Shown: in pieces, positions 16,340 to 23,929 of the stretch
How the letters are laid out: every line of letters starts with the position of its first letter
Numbering within the stretch: the stretch's first letter is position 1
Assembly (NCBI GenBank): GCA_023230985.1
Contig: JALNWH010000011.1
Location: forward strand, 1 to 31,463
Source: Bacillota bacterium
GTDB lineage: Bacteria > Bacillota > Clostridia > Lutisporales > Lutisporaceae
Length of the DNA: 31,463 nt
Reading direction: 5' to 3'
Notes under the pieces: generated by a model
Told to the model about the DNA's origin: nothing
The model's input: only the letters and a program-made list of their open reading frames with translations
Databases searched by the model: none
Made by a program: the position numbers and the translations under genes

Positions 16340-17413
16340 ATGATATCTATTGATTTTGGCTCATATGAAACAAAGGTGACAGATGGAAAAGCTGTTCGAG
16401 GCAATATTATTATAAATAAGGCTTTCTCCTTTGATACACCTATTAGTTCTTATGAAAATGGTTATATAAAAAATGAAATTTCGTTATTAGAGATAATAAG
16501 AGACAAACTAAAAGATAATAAAATAAAATTTGGAGATTGCTCTGTCAATATTAAAAGCACTACAATAATTACAAGAGAAATTATTTTTCCTTTATTATCA
16601 GATAAAGATATAGAAGGATTACTGCAATATCAACTTCCTGAATATCTTCCCATGGATATGAGCAAATATGTTATTCAGCATAAGCCATTGGAAAAGATAA
16701 TCGTTGACGGTAATGAGAAGCTTAATACTTTAGTAGCTGCGATACCGAAAGATATTGTGGATAACCATTTTCACTTTTTAAAAGAGCTGGGATTGAGACC
16801 GGTAATAATGGATTTTCAATGTAATTCCATATGGAAACTATTTAAACATTCAAATATAATAAATAACAGGTTTTCAACTTCAGATAAAACTATTGCTATT
16901 GTAGATTTGGGTTATAGAAGTACAAGCACCACTATTATAAAAAATGACATAATGCAGTTTTGCAGGGTATTCGATGCCGGCGGTGTAAATATCAGTGATA
17001 GTCTAAAAGAACTATTATCTATGAGTTTCGGAGAGATTTCTTCAAATCTGAATAGCATAGAGGATATCAGTATAATTGAAGAAGGATATACTGATTACAA
17101 TAGATTTGTAAATATAGTAAGAACCGGACTGGATGGCATTATGGAAAGAATTGATAGGATTTTTAGATACTTTTTAGCCCAAGAAGTTGGTAATGAAATT
17201 CAGAAGATTTTTTTAGTTGGAGGCTTATCAAATATAAAGGGTATTCAAAATCTCTTTGCAAATTATTTTAATTTGCCTGTTTTTACAATCAAGAATATTG
17301 ATAAAGTTAATATGCAAGAAGACTTAAATAAATACTTTAATTGTATCAGTGCTTTATTAAGAGATGATGAGGTGCAAAAAAATGAAAGATTTAAACTTTT
17401 TTTCTGGTTATAG
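16340..17413 (+). CDS. pilM: Type IV pilus actin-like assembly protein PilM
   Basis: PilM is a cytoplasmic FtsA/actin-like ATP-binding protein that binds the N-terminus of PilN and links to PilB and PilC. The 357 residues show phosphate-1 motif SIDFGSYETKV (3-13), phosphate-2 region IAIVDLGYRSTST and the adenosine-type FLVGGLSNIKGIQ near the C-terminus. AAAGGGAGG precedes the ATG. The gene end overlaps pilN by 32 bases. Confidence 0.92.
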   Translation: MISIDFGSYETKVTDGKAVRGNIIINKAFSFDTPISSYENGYIKNEISLLEIIRDKLKDNKIKFGDCSVNIKSTTIITREIIFPLLSDKDIEGLLQYQLPEYLPMDMSKYVIQHKPLEKIIVDGNEKLNTLVAAIPKDIVDNHFHFLKELGLRPVIMDFQCNSIWKLFKHSNIINNRFSTSDKTIAIVDLGYRSTSTTIIKNDIMQFCRVFDAGGVNISDSLKELLSMSFGEISSNLNSIEDISIIEEGYTDYNRFVNIVRTGLDGIMERIDRIFRYFLAQEVGNEIQKIFLVGGLSNIKGIQNLFANYFNLPVFTIKNIDKVNMQEDLNKYFNCISALLRDDEVQKNERFKLFFWL

Positions 17414-17948
17414 TAAGAAAAAAGAAATCAAGATTAATAAAAGCTACACAATGTTTGGAATTATATCTTTGTTCGCATGTATATTAATCTTTTATTCCCT
17501 TTATAATTTTTTAATTATTACAAAAACAAAAAAAATCTTATCGGCTATGAAGAATGAAGCTGAAATAATTGCATCCAATGAAAAATTAAAAGAAGTATTA
17601 AGATTGGAGGAAAAAATTGAATCTTTGGAAGTCGAAAATAAAAAATTAAAGGCACTGGATGATTATGTTAATTCAAAGGATATAATAAATGAATATTTAT
17701 TGCTGACCATTGAGAATTCACTTCCGGCTAAAGTATTTCTTAAAAACATGGTGATAAATCCGGGAATGATAAAAATTGAAGGTATCTCAGAAGACAGAGA
17801 TTCAATAGCGGCTTTTCACTATAATATTGGGAAACTTGATGTATTTGATAAAGTTTTTATTCCCGTTTTATCCGATAATGAAGGCTACTATACTTTTACA
17901 TTAGATTTAATGCTTAAAGAAGGTGATAAAGATGAAGAAAATTCTTAA
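17382..17948 (+). CDS. pilN: PilN-like pilus assembly protein
   Basis: PilN is a bitopic membrane protein of the alignment complex. I choose ATG 17382 (188 residues), 8 bases after GATGAGG, rather than the in-frame ATG at 17364. The N-terminal MKDLNFFSGYSKKK is the short cytoplasmic tail expected to bind PilM, although the classical INLLP motif is altered to LNFFS. One membrane helix spans about 24-47, followed by a coiled coil (about 50-90) and a small alpha/beta domain. It lies between pilM and pilO, overlapping both. Sequence divergence is high, so the call relies on order and architecture. Confidence 0.82.
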   Translation: MKDLNFFSGYSKKKEIKINKSYTMFGIISLFACILIFYSLYNFLIITKTKKILSAMKNEAEIIASNEKLKEVLRLEEKIESLEVENKKLKALDDYVNSKDIINEYLLLTIENSLPAKVFLKNMVINPGMIKIEGISEDRDSIAAFHYNIGKLDVFDKVFIPVLSDNEGYYTFTLDLMLKEGDKDEENS

Positions 17949-19320
17949 ACGCCTAATTGACAAATTCAAAAACTTGAAAATAAGTATGAGCAAAAAGGAA
18001 AAAAATCTTTTGATTTTGTTATTATCCGCTATCTTTATTTTTTTAGTTTTTAAATTTGTAATAGACCCTCAAACAAAGACATTGGCTCGATTAGAAGAAG
18101 AAAAAGTCGCTTTGTCAAAGGAAAGTCTAAAAAACAACAAGATTATGGCAAAAAATGATTCCGTTAGGAAACAATGGACTGAATTAAATAAAGATATTCA
18201 GGCACTGTCAAATAAATATTATTCCCATATGGAGCAATCCGTAATAATGCAGGAACTTAATGCAATTATAGATGAAAGTGATTTGGATATTCCCAGCATA
18301 AGTTTTTCCAATCCGGAATTGTTGAATATTGATGAATATGAAACTGAAAGCATGTTAATATCTTTACCTTTTAGAGGAGATTATAAAGGTTTAAATGAAT
18401 TCCTTTCCAAGTTAAGAGAAAATCCAAAAAAGATATTGGTAAAGCAACTATCTCTTTCTAAAGGAAACGAAGATTTGTTAGAAGGACAGATATCTATTGA
18501 AACCTATTCATTTGGCAATATTTCAAAATTGAAAGATGCTTTTTTCTACGATAATAAATACGAACCTGCCAATGGTGAAGACCCTTTTAAGCCTTTTGAT
18601 TTTTTTACTGATAGTAATGATTCTGATGAAGAGCTTTTACTTTCACAAATTGATGAAAGCAAAAGAGTGGTTGTGGACAGTTTGGAAACCAATGAAATTC
18701 ATTTCATGGGAACATCTGCAAGTATAACTGGCAAGGTAAATAGATTCAATATGTCCAAGCATGGTAAGGCCTCAATAAGATTAGAATATTTCATCTCTAC
18801 AAATTTTAAAGAAGAAAGAGCATTTTTGGTTTTGGATGATAGGGATATAATTTTCAAATATCCTCCTGATTCTATAGGCATATGGGTTTATTCCTATGGT
18901 TATTCGCCTGTAACAATAGGTTTTCGCTTTCAAGACCCTGACGGAAATAAAATTGATTCAGAATTATCTAGAGGAGTCAGTTGGACCGGATGGGAATATA
19001 TTTCCGCATCACCGCCAAAGGATATAAATATTTATCCCCTTAAATTGGACAGGGTTTATTTAGAATTAGGTGCTAACAGAGATGATTACGGCGTTATTTT
19101 ATTCGATAGGATAGAGGCAAGTTTTCATAAAAATGAAGAAGAAGCCCAAGAAAAACAAGGATATACGTTCTACGTAGTAAAACCGGGAGATACTTTGAAA
19201 AGCATCAGTGAAAATATTTACGGTACCCAAAGCAAATACAGAAATATAATGGTTGACAACGGTTTAAATGAGCCCTCTGAATTAAAGACGGGAAAAGTAC
19301 TGGTGATTAGAAATAGATAA
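17932..19320 (+). CDS. pilO: PilO-like protein fused to a beta-sandwich and a LysM domain
   Basis: The protein has 462 residues from ATG 17932, after AAGGTGAT; an upstream in-frame GTG at 17923 lies within that site. A membrane helix (about 25-44), coiled coil (50-100) and ferredoxin-like region (to about 195) match PilO. After an acidic linker (about 205-245) comes a beta-rich domain (about 255-397) with WVYSYGYSP, FQDPDGN, WTGWEYI and ILFDRIEA. It resembles the jelly-roll carbohydrate-binding modules found at the ends of some cell-wall proteins. The C-terminus (about 411-460) is LysM: YVVKPGDTLKSISENIYG. PilO is normally about 200 residues, so the last 260 are an addition, probably binding peptidoglycan. 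No PilP or secretin gene follows. Confidence 0.85.
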   Translation: MKKILKRLIDKFKNLKISMSKKEKNLLILLLSAIFIFLVFKFVIDPQTKTLARLEEEKVALSKESLKNNKIMAKNDSVRKQWTELNKDIQALSNKYYSHMEQSVIMQELNAIIDESDLDIPSISFSNPELLNIDEYETESMLISLPFRGDYKGLNEFLSKLRENPKKILVKQLSLSKGNEDLLEGQISIETYSFGNISKLKDAFFYDNKYEPANGEDPFKPFDFFTDSNDSDEELLLSQIDESKRVVVDSLETNEIHFMGTSASITGKVNRFNMSKHGKASIRLEYFISTNFKEERAFLVLDDRDIIFKYPPDSIGIWVYSYGYSPVTIGFRFQDPDGNKIDSELSRGVSWTGWEYISASPPKDINIYPLKLDRVYLELGANRDDYGVILFDRIEASFHKNEEEAQEKQGYTFYVVKPGDTLKSISENIYGTQSKYRNIMVDNGLNEPSELKTGKVLVIRNR

Positions 19321-19340
19321 ATTAAGAAAGGATGATAGTT

Positions 19341-21338
19341 TTGAATAGGAACATAAAATTTACTTCCGCAGCATTGATTTTAGTATTTATATTCATTCTT
19401 TTTCAGCCGTTTATTGTATATGGGGTGGACAGTGTTGCATATAATGACGGTTATAGCAACGGATTATGGGAAGGCAGAGATGCTGCTTATGAAGACTTGG
19501 AAGATGTGAAATCAAAAAACTTCAGACGTCTTTTACCAAAAGATAGTGAAATAGAATCAAGATTTGATTTGGATAAAGAGACAACACAATATAAAAGGGA
19601 TTTTAAAAGCGGTTATAAAAGTGGTTTTGAGAAAGGTTATAATGACACCTATGATAACCCTCAAATAGAGATAATTCCAACAAATTATGATGAAATGATA
19701 GGATATGAGATGGGGAAAGCAGCCGGTTTAAGTGATTTTTATGCAAATAAAAATAATAAATGGGCTTTGGCTGTACCTTCAACAACTAAAATCTTGAATC
19801 TTTTTGATTTAAAAAAAGAAACGAATGCTTATAAAAATGCATTTGTAATAAAATTTAAATCAAAATTTCAGGATGGGTATGAATTTTCATATAGACAGGC
19901 TAAATTTGAACCTACTTTAAATGATCTTAAAAGAGGAGAAGAAGACGGAAAAAAAATCGGCGAATTATTAGGCGAAAATAACGGTAAAAAAGATTATTAT
20001 GACGGTAGTTCCAACAAATGGGATAGGGATTTGCTCTCGGATAAGGAAATAGAAAGCATTTTTGCTCTAAAAAAAGAAGTTAATGATTATAAGAACAGTT
20101 TTATAAGTTCATTTAAAAGGGCTTATCAGGAACAGTATAATGAAGGCTATAGAAACGGACTTTTAGATTATGAAAATTCATTATTCAAAGACGGGCACGA
20201 AAACGGTAACAAATTAGGAAATGCTAAGGGTTATTCCACAGGTAAATCAGATTTTATAATGGGCAAGCCAAATAGTGTTGATAAACATAATTTTACTGAT
20301 GAAAATATAATAAATGAATATCAATTACATAATGAAAGCCAAAGATATCGTGACGCATTTATTGGTGGTTTTAAGGAGGGTTTTAAAGAAGGATATATAG
20401 AATCATATCAAGACAATGCTCTGGCTTCTTTTAGTGAGAAAATCGCAGAAGAGACTATCTCTATAGGCGGTGGAGAAGTGTTATCAGGAGATGGCAGATT
20501 GAAATTGGCTATAGATGCAGGTACATTTTATAATGATATTATTGTATCAATAGATAAATATACTAAAGTAAAAAATACAATTACTTTACTTCCCGATGAC
20601 AGATATACAAGTAGCTCAGATTTGTATCTTTTGAAAATTGACAATCCCACAGATAAGTATAATGATGATAAAGATATAATAGTGAATCTTGACTATTATG
20701 GCGGCTTAAACGGTGGTTTATACAGATATCATTATGGTCATTGGCAATACGTTCCGTCTGTATTGACTGAAAATAGTCTTACTGCTTATATCAATCCCAA
20801 ATCTCTTTTTGAAAATGCCGTTTACGGTGTGTTTATTGATGAAAAAGCTACCTATCCTTTGGATATTAGAGGGCATTGGGCTAAGGATGAAATAATCACT
20901 GCTATTAGGAGAGAGTATGCAGGCTTGTATAATGATAATACCTTTAGAGCCGATACCCCTCTGACTACAGCCCAATTACTATTGTATCTAAGCTGGGCTA
21001 ATAATTGGAAAGTAGAAGCTAATGATGATAATTTGGCTGTAGTTAAGAGCCTAAAAGATTATAATGATATAAAAGATATTGAAGAATTAGTTGCTTATGG
21101 CATAGGAAAAGGATATTTCCACATATCAGCTGGTAATAAATTTAATAAAAATAATACTGTAAGTTATAAAGAATTGGAGAAAATTATTCAAAAGGTATAT
21201 GATTATAAAGATTTTGGATGGGAATTTGTATCTGATAAGATGGCAAGGCTAAAAGATAAGCGTTGCAGCAGTAATGATTCAACGAATAATAAAGTTACAC
21301 GAGCAGAGTTTGCGTATTTATTAAACCTGCTTAAGTAA
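19341..21338 (+). CDS. Secreted four-repeat protein with SLH motifs, pilus-operon encoded
   Basis: The protein has 665 residues from TTG 19341, 8 bases after GAAAGGA; an in-frame ATG at 19332 overlaps that site. A hydrophobic signal peptide ends near residue 30. Four repeats of about 70-75 residues follow (about 33-105, 116-186, 196-270, 284-358). Each opens with a YxxGxxxG-type segment, has a middle Leu-Phe-Asp-Leu or similar block and KE-x4-YK, and ends in FK-x3-GY-x3-Y. An unrecognised beta-rich region (370-500) follows, then SLH-like motifs from about 508 (DIRGHWAKDEI) to the end. SLH domains bind wall polymers. The protein could clamp the pilus machine to the wall or S-layer. I know no named family for the repeats. 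Confidence 0.8.
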   Translation: MNRNIKFTSAALILVFIFILFQPFIVYGVDSVAYNDGYSNGLWEGRDAAYEDLEDVKSKNFRRLLPKDSEIESRFDLDKETTQYKRDFKSGYKSGFEKGYNDTYDNPQIEIIPTNYDEMIGYEMGKAAGLSDFYANKNNKWALAVPSTTKILNLFDLKKETNAYKNAFVIKFKSKFQDGYEFSYRQAKFEPTLNDLKRGEEDGKKIGELLGENNGKKDYYDGSSNKWDRDLLSDKEIESIFALKKEVNDYKNSFISSFKRAYQEQYNEGYRNGLLDYENSLFKDGHENGNKLGNAKGYSTGKSDFIMGKPNSVDKHNFTDENIINEYQLHNESQRYRDAFIGGFKEGFKEGYIESYQDNALASFSEKIAEETISIGGGEVLSGDGRLKLAIDAGTFYNDIIVSIDKYTKVKNTITLLPDDRYTSSSDLYLLKIDNPTDKYNDDKDIIVNLDYYGGLNGGLYRYHYGHWQYVPSVLTENSLTAYINPKSLFENAVYGVFIDEKATYPLDIRGHWAKDEIITAIRREYAGLYNDNTFRADTPLTTAQLLLYLSWANNWKVEANDDNLAVVKSLKDYNDIKDIEELVAYGIGKGYFHISAGNKFNKNNTVSYKELEKIIQKVYDYKDFGWEFVSDKMARLKDKRCSSNDSTNNKVTRAEFAYLLNLLK

Positions 21339-21398
21339 AACTAAATAATTCAGTTTATTTTAAAAAAATTAAAGGATTTTGTAAATTTATAGTGAATA

Positions 21399-21440
21399 TA
21401 AGAGTGTATGTAAATTGAAAAATACATTCTTATTTTTTTT
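21399..21440 (+). terminator. Terminator/attenuator between the two pilin gene sets
   Basis: TAAGAGTGTAT (21399-21409) pairs with ATACATTCTTA (21422-21432) through one G-U pair, followed by eight T's (21433-21440). The ribosome site GAGGA of the next gene begins at the next base, so no promoter fits between them. Expression of the second set must come by readthrough or a promoter upstream of the hairpin. The rest of the 21339-21452 gap is AT-rich with nothing recognised. Confidence 0.78.
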
Positions 21441-21452
21441 GAGGAACTTTAA

Positions 21453-21839
21453 ATGAAAAGACTGGATTCAAAAGGCTTCACTTTAATCGAAACTATTTAT
21501 GGCATAGCAATATTAGGAATTTTGAGTATTGCTCTTTCCAATTTGATTATGCTGACTATTAAAACTTATAAGGATTCAAAGGAGCAGTTTAATGCTACAT
21601 TGTTGGCGCAATATTATTTTGAGGAGAAAAAAGCATCTTATATAGTGGAAACGGAAAAGACAGTAATTAAGTCAGGAGATTTACTTGTTTCAATAGATGT
21701 ATTGGAAGTAGAAAGATATAAAGAAAGACTGTTTAAAATTACCGTTGAGGTAATAAAAGACGAAATGACTCTTGAAAAATTTGAAGGATATAAGTCAATA
21801 GACCTACAGGAGATACAACATGAAGAAGATAGTGGATAA
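21453..21839 (+). CDS. PilV/GspI-like minor prepilin
   Basis: This is a small 128-residue prepilin: leader MKRLDSKG, cleavage before Phe9, FTLIE with Glu13 at mature position 5, and a hydrophobic helix to about 35. Size and the early LLAQYYFEEKK segment resemble PilV/GspI. TGAGGA precedes the ATG. It overlaps the next gene by 20 bases. It opens the second, compact minor-pilin set. Confidence 0.82.
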   Translation: MKRLDSKGFTLIETIYGIAILGILSIALSNLIMLTIKTYKDSKEQFNATLLAQYYFEEKKASYIVETEKTVIKSGDLLVSIDVLEVERYKERLFKITVEVIKDEMTLEKFEGYKSIDLQEIQHEEDSG

Positions 21840-22392
21840 TAAAAGAGGGGCAATACTAGTTTTTATATTAATTATTTATGGAATATTGATTCTGGCTTTT
21901 ACAACATTGTTATCATCAACAGTCATGAATTATAAAATGCAAAAAATGAATAGTAAAATAAAAAAGAGGTTTTATTATGCCGAAGCAGGATTGGATGAGG
22001 CTTATGCTATGACCTTGGAATATTTGTCTGCTGTTTTGGATTATTTTCATGGAAATAATGAAGAAAATGACCGAGAGGATGAAGAAATTTATAATAATTT
22101 TAAAAATATGATTAAAGGAACTAAAGACAATATGGGCTTAAAAAAAATTTTAGCAGATAAAGATAATTATATAATTGATAATAAAAAATTGATAATCAAT
22201 GTGGAGTTAAAGGAAAAAGAAAATTATTTTTTGTTAAAAATTAGTTCCGGTTATAAGACAGGTATAATATTAAATAAAATATCTTTGTCCTGTAAAATTA
22301 TGATTCCCCAAAATAAAACCCGGTTGGAGGGTATTACTGCCAAAGATCTCATTACAGACAGTTATTGGCATATAGAAAAGGAAATGCCATGA
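21820..22392 (+). CDS. PilX/GspK-like minor prepilin lacking Glu5
   Basis: The protein has 190 residues. Leader MKKIVDNKRG precedes AILVFILIIYGILILAF, a pilin-like helix with Phe, not Glu, at mature position 5. RFYYAEAGLDEAY after the helix is typical of PilX-like proteins. The soluble domain is highly charged. The stop overlaps the start of the next gene as ATGA. It is the counterpart of the 575-residue protein in the first set, without its large extension. Confidence 0.75.
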   Translation: MKKIVDNKRGAILVFILIIYGILILAFTTLLSSTVMNYKMQKMNSKIKKRFYYAEAGLDEAYAMTLEYLSAVLDYFHGNNEENDREDEEIYNNFKNMIKGTKDNMGLKKILADKDNYIIDNKKLIINVELKEKENYFLLKISSGYKTGIILNKISLSCKIMIPQNKTRLEGITAKDLITDSYWHIEKEMP

Positions 22393-22961
22393 ATGTTAAG
22401 TCATTTAAAACGGATTTTAAAGGTTATACAGTAATCGAGCTTATGGTTACAATCAGTATTCTTGGCATGCTGATTACTACGATAATGACTTCCTTTATTT
22501 CTAAAATGAATATTTGCGGCAGAGTAGACAGAGAAGTCGAATTACAGCAGCAAGGGCTGTTTATGCTTTGTTTTATTGAAGAAAAGATTATAGAGTCTAA
22601 AGGCATTACATATGTTGAAGATGTTTCAGGGAAATTGATGCATCATACAAATAAGAAAGTTAAGATTAAAAAGATAAAGTTTGAAAATAATGAGAATTCC
22701 GTCATTAAAGGCTATGTTTTTAATCTTACAAAAAAAACAGGAGCAAATTATTATAATTTATTATACGGAAAAGATTCATCAAATACCGGTACAGTGGAAG
22801 TTGGCAATTTCATTGAAAATATTGAATTGGAACCTATACCGTCTGATCATTCTTTTGTTGATTCAAAAGGAATAGTATTAAGGATTAGCCTTATATATAA
22901 AGAAAATAGATTTTGCGTGGAGAATTCATTTTGCTTTAGAAATAAGATATGGGAGGAATAA
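22389..22961 (+). CDS. PilW/GspJ-like minor prepilin
   Basis: The protein has 190 residues from ATG 22389, which overlaps the previous stop as ATGA and follows AAAGGA at 6 bases; an upstream in-frame TTG at 22365 is not needed. Leader MNVKSFKTDFKG is cleaved before Tyr13. YTVIE gives Glu17 at mature position 5, followed by a hydrophobic helix. The QQQGLFMLCFIEEKI segment resembles PilW/PulJ. The next gene starts on the base after its stop. Confidence 0.8.
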   Translation: MNVKSFKTDFKGYTVIELMVTISILGMLITTIMTSFISKMNICGRVDREVELQQQGLFMLCFIEEKIIESKGITYVEDVSGKLMHHTNKKVKIKKIKFENNENSVIKGYVFNLTKKTGANYYNLLYGKDSSNTGTVEVGNFIENIELEPIPSDHSFVDSKGIVLRISLIYKENRFCVENSFCFRNKIWEE

Positions 22962-23420
22962 ATGAAAAGAGACAGTAAAGGTGGATTTACATTAGTGGAA
23001 TTAATTGTTGTAATAGGCTTTTTAGGATTACTTTTCTCCATAGTTTTGCCTAGAATAGATAAAAGCCCTTATATACTCTTATATTCTGCCAAGACTTTAA
23101 GAGATGATATCAGATGTATCAGATATACAGCTATGACTGAGAATCCGGGTGCAAGAATTGTGCTTGATAAGTATTCATATAAAATATTAAATGGCACTAA
23201 AATAGTAAGTACCGTTAATCTTAATAATGGTTTTTATATAAAACAAAACTTTTCAAGAAGCTCAATTGCTTTTGATTATAAGGGTACACCTGTTCATGGC
23301 GGAGGTACTGTTTCCATAGTAGATGAGAATTCTAAAAAATATTGTGAAATTACAGTAGTCCCTGATACAGGGAGAATATTGATGAAGGACACTATACTTA
23401 AAGGATATAATAGTAAATAA
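22962..23420 (+). CDS. FimT/GspH-like minor prepilin
   Basis: The protein has 152 residues: leader MKRDSKGG, cleavage before Phe9, FTLVE with Glu13, and a hydrophobic helix. LYSAKTLRDDIRCIRYTAM and the later beta-rich domain ending in TVVPDTGRILM are typical of FimT/GspH. The GGGAGG ribosome site is inside the previous gene's end. The first minor-pilin set has no such member. FimT proteins in some bacteria bind DNA for uptake; no such evidence is visible here. Confidence 0.83.
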   Translation: MKRDSKGGFTLVELIVVIGFLGLLFSIVLPRIDKSPYILLYSAKTLRDDIRCIRYTAMTENPGARIVLDKYSYKILNGTKIVSTVNLNNGFYIKQNFSRSSIAFDYKGTPVHGGGTVSIVDENSKKYCEITVVPDTGRILMKDTILKGYNSK

Positions 23421-23429
23421 CAAAATAAA

Positions 23430-23467
23430 TTCAATAATATTAAAGGAAATGTGCTTTCTTTATTGAA
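23430..23467 (+). terminator. Hairpin after the minor-pilin set
   Basis: TTCAATAA (23430-23437) pairs with TTATTGAA (23460-23467). The second arm can instead pair with TCAATAA at 23472-23478, so two mutually exclusive hairpins exist. There is no good U-tract on the + strand. It may be weak termination or an mRNA processing site before comFB. Confidence 0.35.
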
Positions 23468-23500
23468 TATATCAATAAAAATATAATAGGAGGTCGCAAA

Positions 23501-23767
23501 ATGTATAAAATTAAAAACTATATGGAAAATGTAGTTGAATCAGCGACTGAAAATATACTCAAACTTATGAATATTTGCAAATGTGAAAAATGTAAGGCTG
23601 ATATCATGGCTATAGCATTAAATGAATTGCCACCAAAATATATTGTTACGGAAATAGGAGAATTATATACTAAAGCAAATGAACTGGAACAGCAGTTTTC
23701 TGTAGATGTGCAAACAGCAATTATCAAAGCTGCGCTAATTGTAGGTAAAAATCCTAAACATGATTAG
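23501..23767 (+). CDS. ComFB-family protein
   Basis: This is an 88-residue ComFB-like protein (late competence protein family). The start MYKIKNYMENVV and the block NELPPKYIVTEIGELY match the family. The cysteine cluster Cys26, Cys28, Cys31 suggests a zinc site. ComFB proteins have recently been reported as cyclic-dinucleotide receptors linked to motility and competence. AGGAGG precedes the ATG. Its place at the end of a c-di-GMP-controlled pilus locus fits such a role, but ligand choice here is inference. Confidence 0.85.
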   Translation: MYKIKNYMENVVESATENILKLMNICKCEKCKADIMAIALNELPPKYIVTEIGELYTKANELEQQFSVDVQTAIIKAALIVGKNPKHD

Positions 23768-23803
23768 AAGCTAAAGCTATTGATATTTGAAGATGTAATA
23801 AAA

Positions 23804-23823
23804 TTGATATTTGTTTATATCAA
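23804..23823. repeat. Small inverted repeat in the comFB-pepP gap
   Basis: TTGATAT (23804-23810) and ATATCAA (23817-23823) are a perfect 7-bp pair. No U-tract follows. The 162-base gap otherwise holds only AT-rich sequence and no promoter I would defend. Confidence 0.35.
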
Positions 23824-23929
23824 AAAGTTAAATATTATTTGTAACTATCTATTCATTCTTTTTCAATTATGCTAATATATAGTAAGAGTTTTTCCCGTAC
23901 CATGTTTATTGGAATCGCATTAAAGGAGT

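Noticed and set aside
17364..17381. Upstream ATG of pilN
   Set aside because: GATGAGG placed before ATG 17382 makes the inner start far better, and the extra residues do not resemble PilN.
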